From Sthenelais limicola (Eukaryota; Annelida; Polychaeta; Phyllodocida; Sigalionidae), in contig OW804096.1 of assembly GCA_942159475.1 (NCBI GenBank), positions 44,515,744 through 44,579,743 on the forward strand: DNA of 64,000 bases. The letters run 5' to 3'. This document shows, piece after piece, positions 1 through 11,983 of this stretch (positions are counted from its first letter, which is position 1; each line of letters begins with the position of its first letter). The notes below the pieces were generated by a model. It had not been told where the DNA came from, did no database searches, and worked only from the letters and a program-made list of their open reading frames with translations. The translations under genes and the position numbers were made by a program.

Positions 1-3000
1 ACCACCTTTTTATATTTGAGATGTATCAGAGGTTATAAAGAGGACCCTGAATAGCCCAGAAAAGTATTCTATACCGCTATTGCTATCCATTGTCGAATGC
101 AACACTGATCTTTGATGGGTTCCTAATCTGGACACTGGATTCGTTGAACCGTGACTTGAGTCCTTTTAGGGTTGGGACGCTATTCAATGGAGTATAGGCA
201 ACTCCTGCAATATTGATGCTTTCTAACAACACGGTCTCTAAATTTCTGAGTATTAAGTAAGTGAGTTGCTACGTTCTTACAGCAGCCGACGAGATGCTAT
301 ACCTGAAACCGTTTTCTTTTGATTAAATTGATAAAAATAAAGGAGCGGAAGAAGACGTCAGAGGGAAAAGTTATAGATTGGGAGGTCGCTGTAGATCACA
401 GATCCATTTCGGTAAATGACATCCATCAACCCATATATATGCAGAACACCACTGTATAAAGCTGAGTACGTCGTGAGTGCATCAATTCGAATTTCTATCG
501 TAAGCACATAAGTATATAGTTCGCGCTTTTTTTAGCCCGATAAACCAAGTAAATGTCCTGTGAATAAATGACGTGCATTTTTCTTTTTATGAAAAAAAAA
601 AAATGTTCCCCATTGACACCCGTTCCGGATACTCGATTCCCCTGATCTCATAGTTGAACACTGATGTCTGTATAGATGGAACAATCGTCGGATTAAAATG
701 TCATAAATATGTCAAGTAAAGCAGTAAGTAGCAGGGGCTGGATTCTCTCCAAGGACGTGTGACAATTCTCATCGACAGCCTCTGAAGTGACCAACTAAAT
801 TAGAGGTGGAAAAGCATTCAGGCCACACAATACACATTCTGTCCTACCCGTTACAGGATAACTCAAGTCCAATTATTCCTTCAGTGTTAAAAAACTGTTT
901 TAGTAACCGCTGAGAAACTACTCTATACTGGGAGACTATTATAATATATGTGTGGTTTATGCAGCACAAAAAAGTGCACCCAGACGTGTATCTAGGGCTG
1001 GTTTTGGTGTTGACAAGCTCAGAAACATCAGAATATTGGGTCGACTGTTATCAGTCGGAGTACATGTAGCTCTAGGCTGTTCTATCATCTCCGCTAGTCA
1101 CACCTCATTAAAAACCTATTTTTTCCAGCTCAGAGTTTGCCTCCTCAGAAGTCAAACCATGTTGGCCTCGGTCACAAAATTCAACGACTTTTTTGTTTGG
1201 AGCTAAACTAAGCAACAGAGACTGCTTTTCATCCCTGCAAATAATATACCTGCGCCGACCTGCATTGAGAATCATTTGGTATATATATAATCGGTCAAAT
1301 AGTTTAGTCGCTGTTTGCGAAAGCCTGCAGATAAAAAAATATATGTCTACACTTACTGTCCAAAGTTGTCGAGATATGTTACAGCAAAATACAAAGATCC
1401 GAAATGAATGTATTTTTTACCCTAGGAAGGTTCATTCTGTATGCATGGTACAATAAATTACTGAATATAAATGCCACTATCTCTAGGTACAGAGGCATCG
1501 TACCAGCTATATGGAATCACCTTGATACGATCGATCTTCATCTAATCTACCAATATTCAGAACGGCGGCAATTTTTCTACGGAATCCTCTCTTCTAAGAG
1601 GTAAAGAAAGGTTTTAAACAATTTCCCTGTTTCCTGAGTGCATAGGTGGACTCTTGATGGCGTCTGCAGAGATCAGGGGCATAAACGAACCCCATGAATC
1701 ATACGTTGTCACTTTGGGATACGTTCTTTGTAATTGCTCACGGCGAGATTCATAGACAGAATAGCCTTGGTGCTTCCCATGATATAGAGAATCGCACTCT
1801 CATGGTAAAGCACTAGTGCTGCGATGAGCTGTTATGAGCCGATCTGAGCAGCAGGCCGCCGCCAGTCGCTCAGTTGATTGAATATTATACCTGAGTTATA
1901 GAATTAGTCTGGGGGGGTGCCAGGAGAGCGCTGTACTCGAGTACACGGCAGGTACCTATTGCATCCTTATCAGAAGTGAGGCAATACAATAAGCTAAGTC
2001 TTTTTGGCCTCAGCAGAGGAAGAGGGAGGGGTTCCGTGTTCTCCCAAGGTGATGAAGGCTGTCTCCGACCCGTCAATTATACCGGTAGCCAGGCTATTCC
2101 GACATACACATTACCGTTTTTTATGAGGCCATTCTGCCCTCATCGTAAGTTATTATAAATAGGAATATTATTCTCGTTGCTTGCAAATTGATCGAGGGCT
2201 CGCTTTATTAATCCCTTTTAATTCATCCTCCAACTGTGGTTAGGGAGGACAGGAAGTATATGTGTTATTTTATTTTCTCGTCCAAATGTTGGGGTTGCCA
2301 AGATCAATTAATATTAGCAATGGACCTATTGATACTATAGAGGTGGTTCTCATTTCTAAAAAAGCTTCTTAATATCCCGGAATATATGTCATCGTCTTGT
2401 TGCAACAATGAACGTTCTCCAGACAGGTTTGGTCTAAAATTGGTGGAACGAGTGAGTGCATTGTTCTATACCTTCTCAATATTTAAAATTTGCTATACTC
2501 TATAATTACATCATACGAAGGGACCAAAAGCTTCTGCTCTGCGTTCTGGTGCACTACACCAACCCCAAAGCTTTTAGCTTATTTTTGTCTTGCCCATACT
2601 CAATGAATTTGGCCAGAATGTTGAAGGTCACCAACCTACACGCCATTGGATACATGGGACGGATCATGAACAGAGGGACAAAGAAGCTTGATAGACAAGT
2701 TGCCTAACCGTGAAATAACCATGAGAGTCAATCAAACCACACTCGAAAGGCTAATGGAACACATCGCGGTTATTATGCCACTATCTTCACTTTCATCCTC
2801 TGCACGCGTAAACTAAAATAAATTCAATGGCCAACCTATCGCCCCTTTTCTACGTATATGGACCCAGCCCACCACTATAGGATGTGTGAAGGGCATGAAT
2901 AATGTTAAGTATATGTAATTTAGGTTGGACGGTTCCTTCCAATGTCTGATTCTTGCCAGAATCTGTATCCTTATTGAATAGAATCCTTTATAGATGACGA

Positions 3001-3414
3001 GAATATTGTCAAGAGTCAGTGTATCATAGTAATATCATTGAGTTTTCGAAGAATATTACAAAATATTCACGCTTTTACAAGTTTGTTTATTGTCGACCAT
3101 CCCCATCAAGTAGAAGGATTTAAAAACCAAATTCAAAGGGCATTTACCACTTTGCAGTTCATGCTCCTTCATATATTTATAACAATTGATGAATGGCATC
3201 TACGGCAAATTGAACAAGTTAAATAATCCCAGGTATTTTATTGTGTTTTGTGAAAAAAGCAAATCATTACATTCCTATCTCTAGATAATATCAATTGTAC
3301 AAATATTACACTCGTCTCAGTCTAATCAGAAATGTAAATCTTCCTCTTGCTAGAAAAGCAGAAATCACAGGTTAAATATCTGGGCTTCTAGTCTGTGATA
3401 TATTACTTTACAGG
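1..3414. other. Non-coding stretch, no supportable gene
   Basis: No reading frame here resembles a known family and none is longer than about 90 codons. I see no convincing promoter, RNA gene or mobile element. The A-run near 590-601 is the only simple repeat of note. The short open frames (for example 952-1206 and 2456-2707) have no domain signature and are what chance gives in AT-rich DNA. Confidence 0.6.
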
Positions 3415-3642
3415 GCCATGGATGGCTCCATGGGTTTCACCAGGGTTGCTGGTGCTGCTCCGGACCAGCAAGTCAATGTTTGTGTATGCGACGCATCTTG
3501 GGTTCCTGTATGGGTTCTGGGCCGTCCCAGGCGGTACAGTGCAAACAACACCCTTATCCTCCCGTTTCCCAGCAACTACAGATCTCCTCTCCAGCAAATA
3601 ATTGATCAATCACCTAAAAGGGCTTCACATGAAGCCAATTAA
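3415..3642. other. GC-richer island, open on both strands
   Basis: This segment is clearly richer in G+C than its surroundings. It follows a possible splice acceptor (ttactttacag ending near 3414). Two plus-strand frames and one minus-strand frame stay open for 68 to 74 codons at once. Simultaneous openness on both strands reflects base composition more than coding. I do not recognise any of the three translations. It could be an exon or an unrecognised repeat fragment. Confidence 0.2.
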
Positions 3643-3963
3643 AGTCTTAGTGGAAATTCAGTGTTATTTTTCTATATTTTAATAGGCTTGGACCGACAGG
3701 TAATGGCAGTAGGGGTAACGGCTGGATAAATTACCATTTAGAGTGAGCTGAGACATATTGTTCCAGTATCCTACCCTCATACACTACTTACTGTTAACCA
3801 TTGCCACACCCCGAGTCATCGACCTCCCTCTGTGTCAGGGTTTTATCGCCTCTAGGACATCTTTGCGCAGTCCTCTCAATCCAGAAAAGACATTCTTAAT
3901 GGCAGTAAATAATTAATGTAGTATTGTATCTAAGAGCATTGAATATACCAATGTTAGCTGTGT

Positions 3964-4013
3964 CATTTGGATCCAGTTATTCAAATTGCATTTGGATCCA
4001 GTTATTCGAATTG
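3964..4013 (+). repeat. 25-bp tandem duplication
   Basis: Two adjacent copies of a 25-base unit beginning CATTTGGATCCAG start at 3964 and 3989. They differ at one position (CAAATTG against CGAATTG at the end). A related TTGGATCCA word recurs near 4064. Confidence 0.85.
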
Positions 4014-4119
4014 ACACTAATGACAGATACACTGGATATCCGTGAATATTGGTACTAATTTCAATTGGATCCAATTTCTCAAAGCTAAAATAAGAACTGT
4101 CTATACCTGTTTCCACACC

Positions 4120-5790
4120 TCATATATAAGAACCAACTGCAACCTTATCCTTTGCCTTATCATCGGTAGCTCAGGTCATTGCCAAACCAAACACATATGT
4201 CTGCTTTCTCGAGGTCGGGCATGCTAGGGGACCATGCACTTCTGCTAAGAAAAGAGGTGATTACATAATTATAATTATTGAGAGCTTCCTCATCCATTCT
4301 TTTGATTGGTATGACCCTGAACTCTCCAACCTTCCAGCGAAATTTCATCGATGCCATCATTTTCGCGGTTCAGCAATAGACTTGAAATTATGAATATCAT
4401 GTTGCGGCTTACCAACTTTTGCCACAAGCTTGAAGGAAAACTATGGCACCAACTTTTATATTATCATATTTAACTTGATAATGGGGGACATGCAAAAATG
4501 CATGGGTACCACCATACCAACACGTGATGCAGAAGTCTCGACAATCTTCCTTTCTTTTATATATATGTCCAAATATTTACCATTTTATCGTTCTGTGTCG
4601 TGCATATATGGAAATATGTTGTGAACTATTAGAAATGGCTAATTTACCATTGTTATGTACCGAGAAACATTAACATAACTATCAAGGCTGCATACCCTAT
4701 TCTAGTGCTCGGTGACATCCAAAGTCTAGATCCGATCATGGAACGAGCAGCACGGATGAATTCAGACATAGTTTTTACTTCGTGATTATGATCCCCCTCT
4801 CTATTCACTGCTGATATCAGTACAGATGTGTGTGCCAAATGATGGGAACATCTATACTCTTCTCCCACACATACTGGCCCTTATATACATGTAATCTCCC
4901 TTTACTGCCTTTCCGTGTAATGCTGGGACCCAATGCTCTTCAACTATACGTGAGTACATCAGCACTTGAGCAAATACCAGAGAGAGGTAATAAGAAAGTA
5001 TATATGGATGTGGTAATTACACAATCTTCCACCCAATGCAGTAAAACCCTTTTTTCTATATTAATCAGCCATTGGGATGTCTCTCCTATGTAATTAATTT
5101 CTTAGACGTGGGCCCTTGACACTGCTGTTACATGATATAAGGCAGCTACGTCTGTTCTCGTTGGAAGCTGTAGGAAAGACATCTGATGGTTTCTCACAAT
5201 TAGCAGTCCATTTCTGGAAACAGTAGTAATGACGGTACAATGACGGCACTAGGGCCTCCGAAACCAACACAGGTGAACTATACGGATGCTTATAATATTG
5301 AGATACTCCTGCTGCATTCAGCACTCTGATGAGTATCTATAGACGTTAGGTAAGAATATTTGGATAGTCTCACCGGTGGTGGATCTAGAGGGTTTCATTG
5401 GGGCTAAAATAAATTCATTAGGTCCATGTTATACATTGAGTAATTATAAGACTGTGAATGCTATGGCATTAAAGTTATTCCTCGCCTTAACTACATCTAA
5501 AATTCTAACTCTTTCTCTGCACTCCTCTTCCCTCCTCTCCCTCTGTCTCTCTGTTAAGGGTTAGAACCCCCGGTTCTTCTACGAGCGAGCAAGGCCAGGG
5601 ATTTGATTTAAATTCTTATATTCTCAAATAACGGATTTATAATCAGGTAGAGTACATCTGCCTTTAACAGCCAGGTCTTCCTGTGCCTACCACTGTCGTA
5701 TACGACATTTTGTGTTCATGGCAAAAAATATTGGGCCTTCTGTTAGCAACAGATCTGCCAGCTTGACCTTAAAATAAAAATAAAGACAAA
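4120..5790. other. Non-coding stretch, no supportable gene
   Basis: I see only short frames without domain signatures. A CT-rich patch lies at about 5510-5555. Nothing else is supportable. Confidence 0.55.
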
Positions 5791-6055
5791 ATTGGCATCT
5801 AATTGACTTCCTGATTGGTTGGAATTCACTATGATTGGTCGGCGTACACCTGAGCTTGCTTGACACGTGCCACGGACGTTTCTGATTGGCTGCTGCTCAG
5901 GTCGGCACGGGGAAAAATCTCTTCTAATACACGCCACTCCACTTCATGAAATCAAATTGAACCTTTCACATTATTAACATTTAGTTGGCATGAATGAAGT
6001 GAGGCCACCTGTTTCAGCAAACTGGATGCTATTGCTTCTCACCTCCAACCAATCA
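5791..6055. promoter_or_regulatory. Cluster of CCAAT boxes with an E-box
   Basis: The heptamer TGATTGG, the core of the NF-Y (CCAAT-box) site, occurs at 5812-5818, 5832-5838 and 5883-5889. Its reverse complement CCAATCA is at 6049-6055. A further ATTGG is at 5791. A palindromic CACGTG E-box is at 5864-5869, between the second and third copies. Four exact heptamers in 245 bases are unlikely by chance, and spaced CCAAT boxes are typical of animal promoters and some LTRs. No first exon or TATA box is obvious on either side, so this could also be an orphan enhancer or a remnant of a mobile element's promoter. Confidence 0.35.
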
Positions 6056-7381
6056 CAGCCAGGTTATAGTAAAGTTCATTTTGATATACAACTATGGATT
6101 TGTTTAAAATGCTTGTCCCTTCCTGTTGCTCGTTCACTTCGCATGAGAAATAGTGCACACTTGCAGTTTCTCATGGGAAAGCACTATTGTACATTTAGGA
6201 TAATAGATTTCTGTAAGTGTCCCCAGCTTCTCGTTAATGATCACGTCTAGGAACACAAGTGTACCTATCTGATATTTGTGCTCTCAATGCGCAAATAAAG
6301 TATCCTGTGAAGTGCCTTATTTGGTCCAATATAATATGCAAGTGTTGACGTTTGACATTCACAAAAAGAGACTTTGTCTGGGACGCTTTTAACTATAATC
6401 TGATCGATTCACTTTGCTTCATCCATCACAAACAGCTTGGCTCCAAGTTGTCCACTCGCCCGTTATTATTGGCACAAATTTCATCTATCATTTTTACAAT
6501 GTTAAGTACCACCCCCACCACCCGGCTGAGACTTCGAGACATGATGTCTACTGGAAAGAAGATCGATCTCATGACGTCGGCTAGTGCACCTCACTTATAT
6601 GAGTATTTAATATTTTGGCATTCCTTTACAGCCCTTTCGGCCAGACACAGAACTTTAGTGCCATGGTTATTTTGCCCATTAATCCACTTTACATGGCAGA
6701 AGCAAGGCTGATGTTAGGAATTGCTTGTACTTGCATAATAATAGGCCTAATGAAAAGCACACTGTTTTTGCATCATTTTCTGACAAGGCATTTATGAACA
6801 ATGCTTTTGATTCTCGACCGTCCAACGACCACTTTCCATCCATGGATGATGATAGGACTAGCCCGAGTTAACTTTGCTAAGAACGATTTGTGATATTGTT
6901 TGGCCAATTACAACGTTTATTCACTCTATGTTTTTTCAAATAGGTTTATGAAAAAATGGGGTCATGTCTCTACCTTTTCTTTGAAAGGGAAATTCGGTTA
7001 ACTACCATGTTTGTTTTCTATTTTAACTTTAAACACAATAGTATACTTTCTAGTAAAACATAGAGATGATCGGCATATTTCATCCTTTCCCACGGCCCCA
7101 CTCAGAAGATGTTAAAAGTAAAGAAATGACAAAAGTTGCGATACAAAGACCAGGTTTTTCTTTATCTTATTCACACCATGGTTTCGTCATATGAAGTTTC
7201 TATACAAGATTGCTGGAAGGAAAGTCCCACCCACTTCTCTACCTTTTGGGTCAAAACGTAAAAGAGCTGACAGGTACCCTCTCGCCTATTTAATAATGAA
7301 GAGATGCTCTTTGTTGTCAACCAACACCTAGAGTTGCATCCTTTTCTTTAGTATGTAAATGAACGGGCAGTTTCTTTTCAG
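6056..7381. other. Non-coding stretch upstream of the discoidin-like segment
   Basis: No recognisable gene. The longest frame (6352-6711, 119 codons) has no domain signature and no splice-site support. I looked on the plus strand for an upstream discoidin half with a W-x-Q-V-D-L type motif and did not find one. Confidence 0.5.
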
Positions 7382-7670
7382 GGCTCGAGCAAGCACTGAA
7401 AGGTATCAGATCTCCTTTTCTTCAGATGGACAAAGTTGGTATTATATGTATGTTTATAGTATGAATCACAGGGCAGTTGACTTTTGTATATCTGTTCGGA
7501 AAGGACATCGGGTGGATGATAGGGTAAAAGAGGTGGAATTTATCCCAACTCGCTATATTGTTCTCTTGTCATGTTGCTATAGAATTTGCCCTTCGGAAAA
7601 AGTGTTTTCATGCAAAGAAATAAAGGCCCCAGATCACATCCACCTTGGTGGTCCCGCCATAAAAGGTTAA
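7382..7670 (+). CDS. Candidate exon of an F5/8 type C (discoidin) domain
   Basis: An acceptor with a pyrimidine tract (gcagtttcttttcag, AG at 7380-7381) is followed by a frame open to a TAA at 7668-7670. The translation starts (G)ARASTERYQISFSSDGQSW. It matches the central discoidin strand pattern of the type Q-G-x...Y-x-x-S-Y-S-x-D-G-x-x-W. About 37 residues later comes PTRYIVLLSCCYRICPSEKV, resembling the family's A-R-Y-I-R-L-x-P...E...C end; this spacing fits the domain. The split glycine at the start (phase 2) falls where discoidin genes often carry an intron. Known of the family: discoidin domains are extracellular and bind glycans or phospholipids. The first half of the domain was not found upstream, and the Arg of RYIR is Val here. 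This could be a real terminal exon, a decayed copy or a chance match. A GTATGT donor at 7448 would give a shorter exon. Confidence 0.33.
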
Positions 7671-9114
7671 AGGTAAACAGGTCCAATTGCAGACTAGAGT
7701 AGAACACAGTGCAAGTCTGCAAAGTTGCAAAGCTGCAAAGCTCCTGGGGAAAGCGAGCAAAGGAAAACATGAGGCACTTCTAGCACGTCAAGCATAAATA
7801 CATGTTACGAACACAATGGCATCTAGTCCCTCTGATATATGTTACCTTGTATTTTCACTTTTTGTACATCTCCAGCTATGGATTCTATGGTATGGACTAC
7901 CAGCTTTCATAATATAGAAGGCCTGTCAATACATACCCTATCCCAACGTGTTATTTATATTACAGATAGTATATGGAGCATTCGTGCCAATATATGTTAT
8001 CTGTCTGGCAGCTTCCCAATTTCGCATCAGATCTAGTTGCTCTGAAACAAATCCCACCGCCATCATTTATGCATTTCTTTTCTTATGCTGTTTGTCCTCT
8101 GAATCCCAGACAATCCCTTCATGAAGACATTCGCAATATTATATTATTTTTTCTTTTCCTTCCCTAGGACTAGAGGCGCTAGTAATTTATCCAAGGATAT
8201 AATCTGTTTCTTTTTATAGTTCACCTCTTCCATTTTTCACCATTTTGGTTTTTCAATGTAAACACACTCATGGTGTGCTGTCAGATAAGATATTCCTTTA
8301 TTCGATTATAGCTATACTAAAGGGTACTCTCAGCATTCTGATTCTGGTCAATTATAATTCTGAAAGTTATTTCCTTTTCCAATTTATTGTCTACGCTTCG
8401 GTACCCTGTTGAGTAATCTATCTATACATGGTTCCACTATGGCCCTTGATATCAAAGCTACTCCTTCTACTAATGCATCGGGCACTGTAAGAACATTATA
8501 TAACGGAATGGTGGTCATTGGAAATAGACCACTTGTGACCAATATAGAAATATCCATCGTCAATCCATAGCCATTGTGATCACGCCATTGTACATATTCA
8601 CTCAATATACTCGATGGGAAACTTGCATGGTCTTGGTCTCCCCCACTTACTTTGTATTATCTTGCGGTATGTTAAGAATCAATCGCTATTCGCACAAGCG
8701 ATCGGTCGCCTGTCTCAGTACGAATGCATGAGCGATTGTGTAAATCTGATTGTCTAGACGTAGACATGTATACATTTTTATTCTTTTAATTCAATAAAGA
8801 TAAAGATAATTTCCATGGAGAAAAATACAATCTTCTTTCTATAGGAACCTAATATTAGTTCATGAGTTCCTTGAAATATTATGCTAACCCATACTAAATG
8901 TATGTATGTTGTATAGCAAAGTTGGCACCCTCCAAGTACTGTATCGACTTGTTCATTTTGTCAATTGATATCACTATCCCTGCTCATTCTAAATTATCAT
9001 TGTTCATATTCTATGTGGAATATGCTCGTGTGTAATTTGGCAACCATTCTGAGCCTACGCCCATGAGCACATAGATCAATGGAGAACGTGAGATTGTTAT
9101 TATATTTCTTACAG
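7671..9114. other. Non-coding stretch with a possible LINE tail
   Basis: No supportable gene. At about 8791-8812 a reiterated AATAAAGATAAAGATAA stretch looks like the short-repeat 3' tail of a truncated LINE. No coding part of such an element is visible upstream. Confidence 0.35.
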
Positions 9115-9181
9115 CTTTTATGAGCTTTTTCCCACCAGGACTAGATCAGCTCATACAGCTGTTCTTCCACTTGAACATCTT
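9115..9181 (+). CDS. Possible short internal exon, product unknown
   Basis: A strong acceptor (ttattatatttcttacag, ending 9114) and a strong donor (GTAAGT at 9182) bracket 67 bases. Two frames are open. The better one reads FMSFFPPGLDQLIQLFFHLN after two bases completing an upstream codon. No family is recognised. Matched splice sites around a short open frame arise by chance in 64 kb, so this is a hypothesis for RNA data. Confidence 0.15.
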
Positions 9182-10410
9182 GTAAGTACACTCCCTTCTA
9201 AAGGTTATTTGGATCATATATATAAAGGTCCAAAAAGTCGATATATGGGAAGGATGGAAACGGGCAATATCTTGAATAGCCCTTCTGCAAATGTCCAATG
9301 CCATACAAGGCCATGAAAAGGCAAGCCGGATGACACAGAATCGCAGAATATATTGGAACTGAAGGAATGGGGAGAGCGATTAGATACAAAACAGGCTTAA
9401 CATTTCCCATTCAAAAACCATGGCATCAATGTATGGGAGAATTATTAAATTGCTAAATTAGGTGGTGTTGGGGTAGGAGTGCAACATGACAAGCTGACAG
9501 GACAATTCAGTGTTGGCACCCTGATCGAGGTCATGGCTCATTGTCTCTAGGCACAGCAGACCCGCGATTGATGAGCAAGTTTAAATTTAGTGCCACTGAT
9601 AAATGACCCTACAATAATGACCTTCTGCCTGAGGAGACCTATCATCATCTGTTTGATTTATCCAGTATTGGACATCATAATGGGACATGCATTCGGTTAA
9701 TAGAGGTAAAGTCGGTGAGAGGAATATTAGGTTGATGAATGTATGAGAACCAATTGAAAGGGCTATAGGTAAAAAAATAAATGAATGAGGAACAGGTTGC
9801 CCTTTCCATCTACAGGGCATATCTACAAGGCATTGCAGACACAAAGTCGTCGGGAGACGGTGATACCATGGCAGCAACACATGGCTACAATATTATGTTG
9901 GTCACCCTTCTCACTATGGACTCGAGAAAGGTCAGCACTGGTTCCCAGGAGGGCAGGCAAAGTAGAAATTAGTTATTACCCAATCTCGATCTGATTAGAT
10001 AATCTGAATTATATGAAATCTTCGTGTGCATCTATATAGTATATTACAAACATTATATCTATTCATAATATATATTTTCATACATGTGAATGTGTATGTA
10101 TTTGCTCTCACAGTGCCTTTCGACAATATTGGTCTAGTATGTTCAGTCCATTGAATATCCCGTGTTTTTTTAAAAGGGACATATCTTAATTGCTCTAATT
10201 TAAGGATGTATAATATTTTTCCTTTTGTATCCCCTTATTGCTTAAACAATATTGGTCAGAAAAACATTCTAGCTAGATAGAAGTGTACTGTTCCCTTGAC
10301 ATTTTCGATATGGAAATGGCTGATTGATCGTCCTGCAATATACAATATTGCTGTTTAGCTGGTTCCTCTATGTACACATGAAGCTGAAGCAAAGAGGGGG
10401 ACGAAGCATA
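9182..10410. other. Non-coding stretch, no supportable gene
   Basis: Only overlapping short frames of 60 to 97 codons on both strands, none with a domain signature. No repeat with visible copies elsewhere in the window. Confidence 0.55.
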
Positions 10411-10414
10411 CAGG

Positions 10415-10480
10415 ACAGCGCGTGGCACAGTGGCAAAAGCTGATAACGTACAATACCCTTCTGGGGTGTGATAAGAGCAA
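10415..10480 (+). mobile_element. Possible tRNA-derived SINE head
   Basis: TGGCACAGTGG at 10423-10433 is a good match to the RNA polymerase III A box of tRNA. About 40 bases later GGTGTGATAAGAGC could be a decayed B box (GGTTCGA-type, with CG to TG changes). The body and tail of a SINE cannot be delimited, because the sequence runs into C/CA-rich repeats. Confidence 0.2.
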
Positions 10481-10672
10481 GGAACTCTTCAATCAGTTGG
10501 CGTTTCTATGTCAGAGATAGGAAAAGATGTACCATGCAAACTTTGTACATGCACCATGATTCGCAGATAGTGCCTGGCCTTTTCCCGGGATATGAGCTAA
10601 AAAGGTCATATATACTCTGTCTTATTCTGAGCAGGCTTTTACATTACTTTAGGGATACATTGTATGCACCTA

Positions 10673-10702
10673 CCCCCCCCCCCCCCACACACACACACAC
10701 AC
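10673..10702 (+). repeat. C run followed by CA repeat
   Basis: Fourteen consecutive C (10673-10686) pass directly into an (AC)n tract. A CT-rich tract follows at about 10807-10840. Confidence 0.95.
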
Positions 10703-11125
10703 CATCACCCCCACACACAATCTTTCTTCACCTCGACCCGAGACAGAGTATAACCACTTCATGCTTATCCAGTATAATTATTATATACAGATTTGCATCT
10801 TCATATTCTCCCTCTCCCTCTCTCTCTCTTTCTCTATTTGTTCTTATTAATTACCAGCACGCATTTATCCTGTGATCTGTAATTGTGGTGTCCATACCTT
10901 CTATTCTGTATGCTAATTGATTCCCAGGCTCTCTTTCAACTCTAACGTCTTATACACACACCAATCACTACACGTTATTCCCATCTGAAACCAGGCAAAA
11001 GAGGAAGATCGATTCTCTTGTGCACAGATTCTATCTCTCGAGCGGTATATTTCTCTTTTTGTTTCAGTACATTCCAACTCATTGCTCCTTTCCATCTTCC
11101 TCCCCAATGAGCTCACGGACCGCCT

Positions 11126-11152
11126 CCCCCCCCCCCCCCCCCCACACACACA
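11126..11152 (+). repeat. C run followed by CA repeat
   Basis: Eighteen consecutive C (11126-11143) are followed by (AC)n. The architecture is the same as at 10673, 450 bases upstream. The flanks 11050-11420 are pyrimidine-rich and GC-richer than average, which keeps several frames open without implying a gene. Confidence 0.95.
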
Positions 11153-11983
11153 CCTTGGAACCCCTATTCAAGATATCATCCCCACCCCCTCTCTTCTATT
11201 CCCTCTACTCGCCCACACTACAAACACACTGAGGCTGCCCTGCCACCTCCCCGAGTTGTTCTAAGAAATTTTACAAGGGTCTACCTCTCCGATGGCGTCG
11301 TACTACTGGTAGGCGGTGCAGAGCACCTCCCTCCATGCCACCCACCTATACACCCGCCCCCGCCCCATTTCTCTGCCAAGTCCATACAAACCCTCCGTGG
11401 CGGCACCCAGGTTTATAGATTTGCACCAGATAAACGGAGAATGGGGAACATCGCCGGTGAATTACTATATTACACAACATTGATAAGCCGAATGATGGAC
11501 GTGTATGGTGTAAAGCTTCACGATTGCTTCTCAATCATTGATGAGATTCCTGCAATAGAAAGGGCAGCAGCTTACATACATGTATGGTGTACATTAGTTA
11601 CAGTCATGGGGGGATAGGGTGGGAGGGTATGGTGGGGGCATGTGGGAAGATACTAGAACGCTGCATACTATACATAATGTATTTGAGATAATTGCTATGG
11701 TACCTTTGAGTCTTGCCTGTTGGTATAAGAACATTAATTATTTTCTTCACGTTCGTCGTATCTAGGGACATTATATATGGGGAGACATGGAGGCATATGG
11801 GGTTTAGGACACGACGAAGAACTCGATTTCACAACTTGTTGACCTTTCACCACATGATATATGTGTGTGAGTTTGTGTTTTCTGCCAATAAATTCATGGC
11901 AGCCTGAAGGGGCTACATGAAACGCAACAAAGAACCTCAGGTGGAAGTCATACTAAAATATTGTATAATTATAGAGGTATATA
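11153..11983. other. Non-coding stretch, no supportable gene
   Basis: GC-richer to about 11440, then AT-rich. The short frames on both strands have no recognisable domain. Confidence 0.5.

Noticed and set aside
5376..5400. VVDLEG-like peptide as the missing upstream discoidin half
   Set aside because: Only a few residues resemble the motif, and the expected tryptophan, cysteine and TQG end are absent.
10468..10875. 135-codon frame with a proline/threonine/histidine-rich middle
   Set aside because: The open stretch runs through a C run, CA repeat and CT tract. It is a translation of simple repeats.
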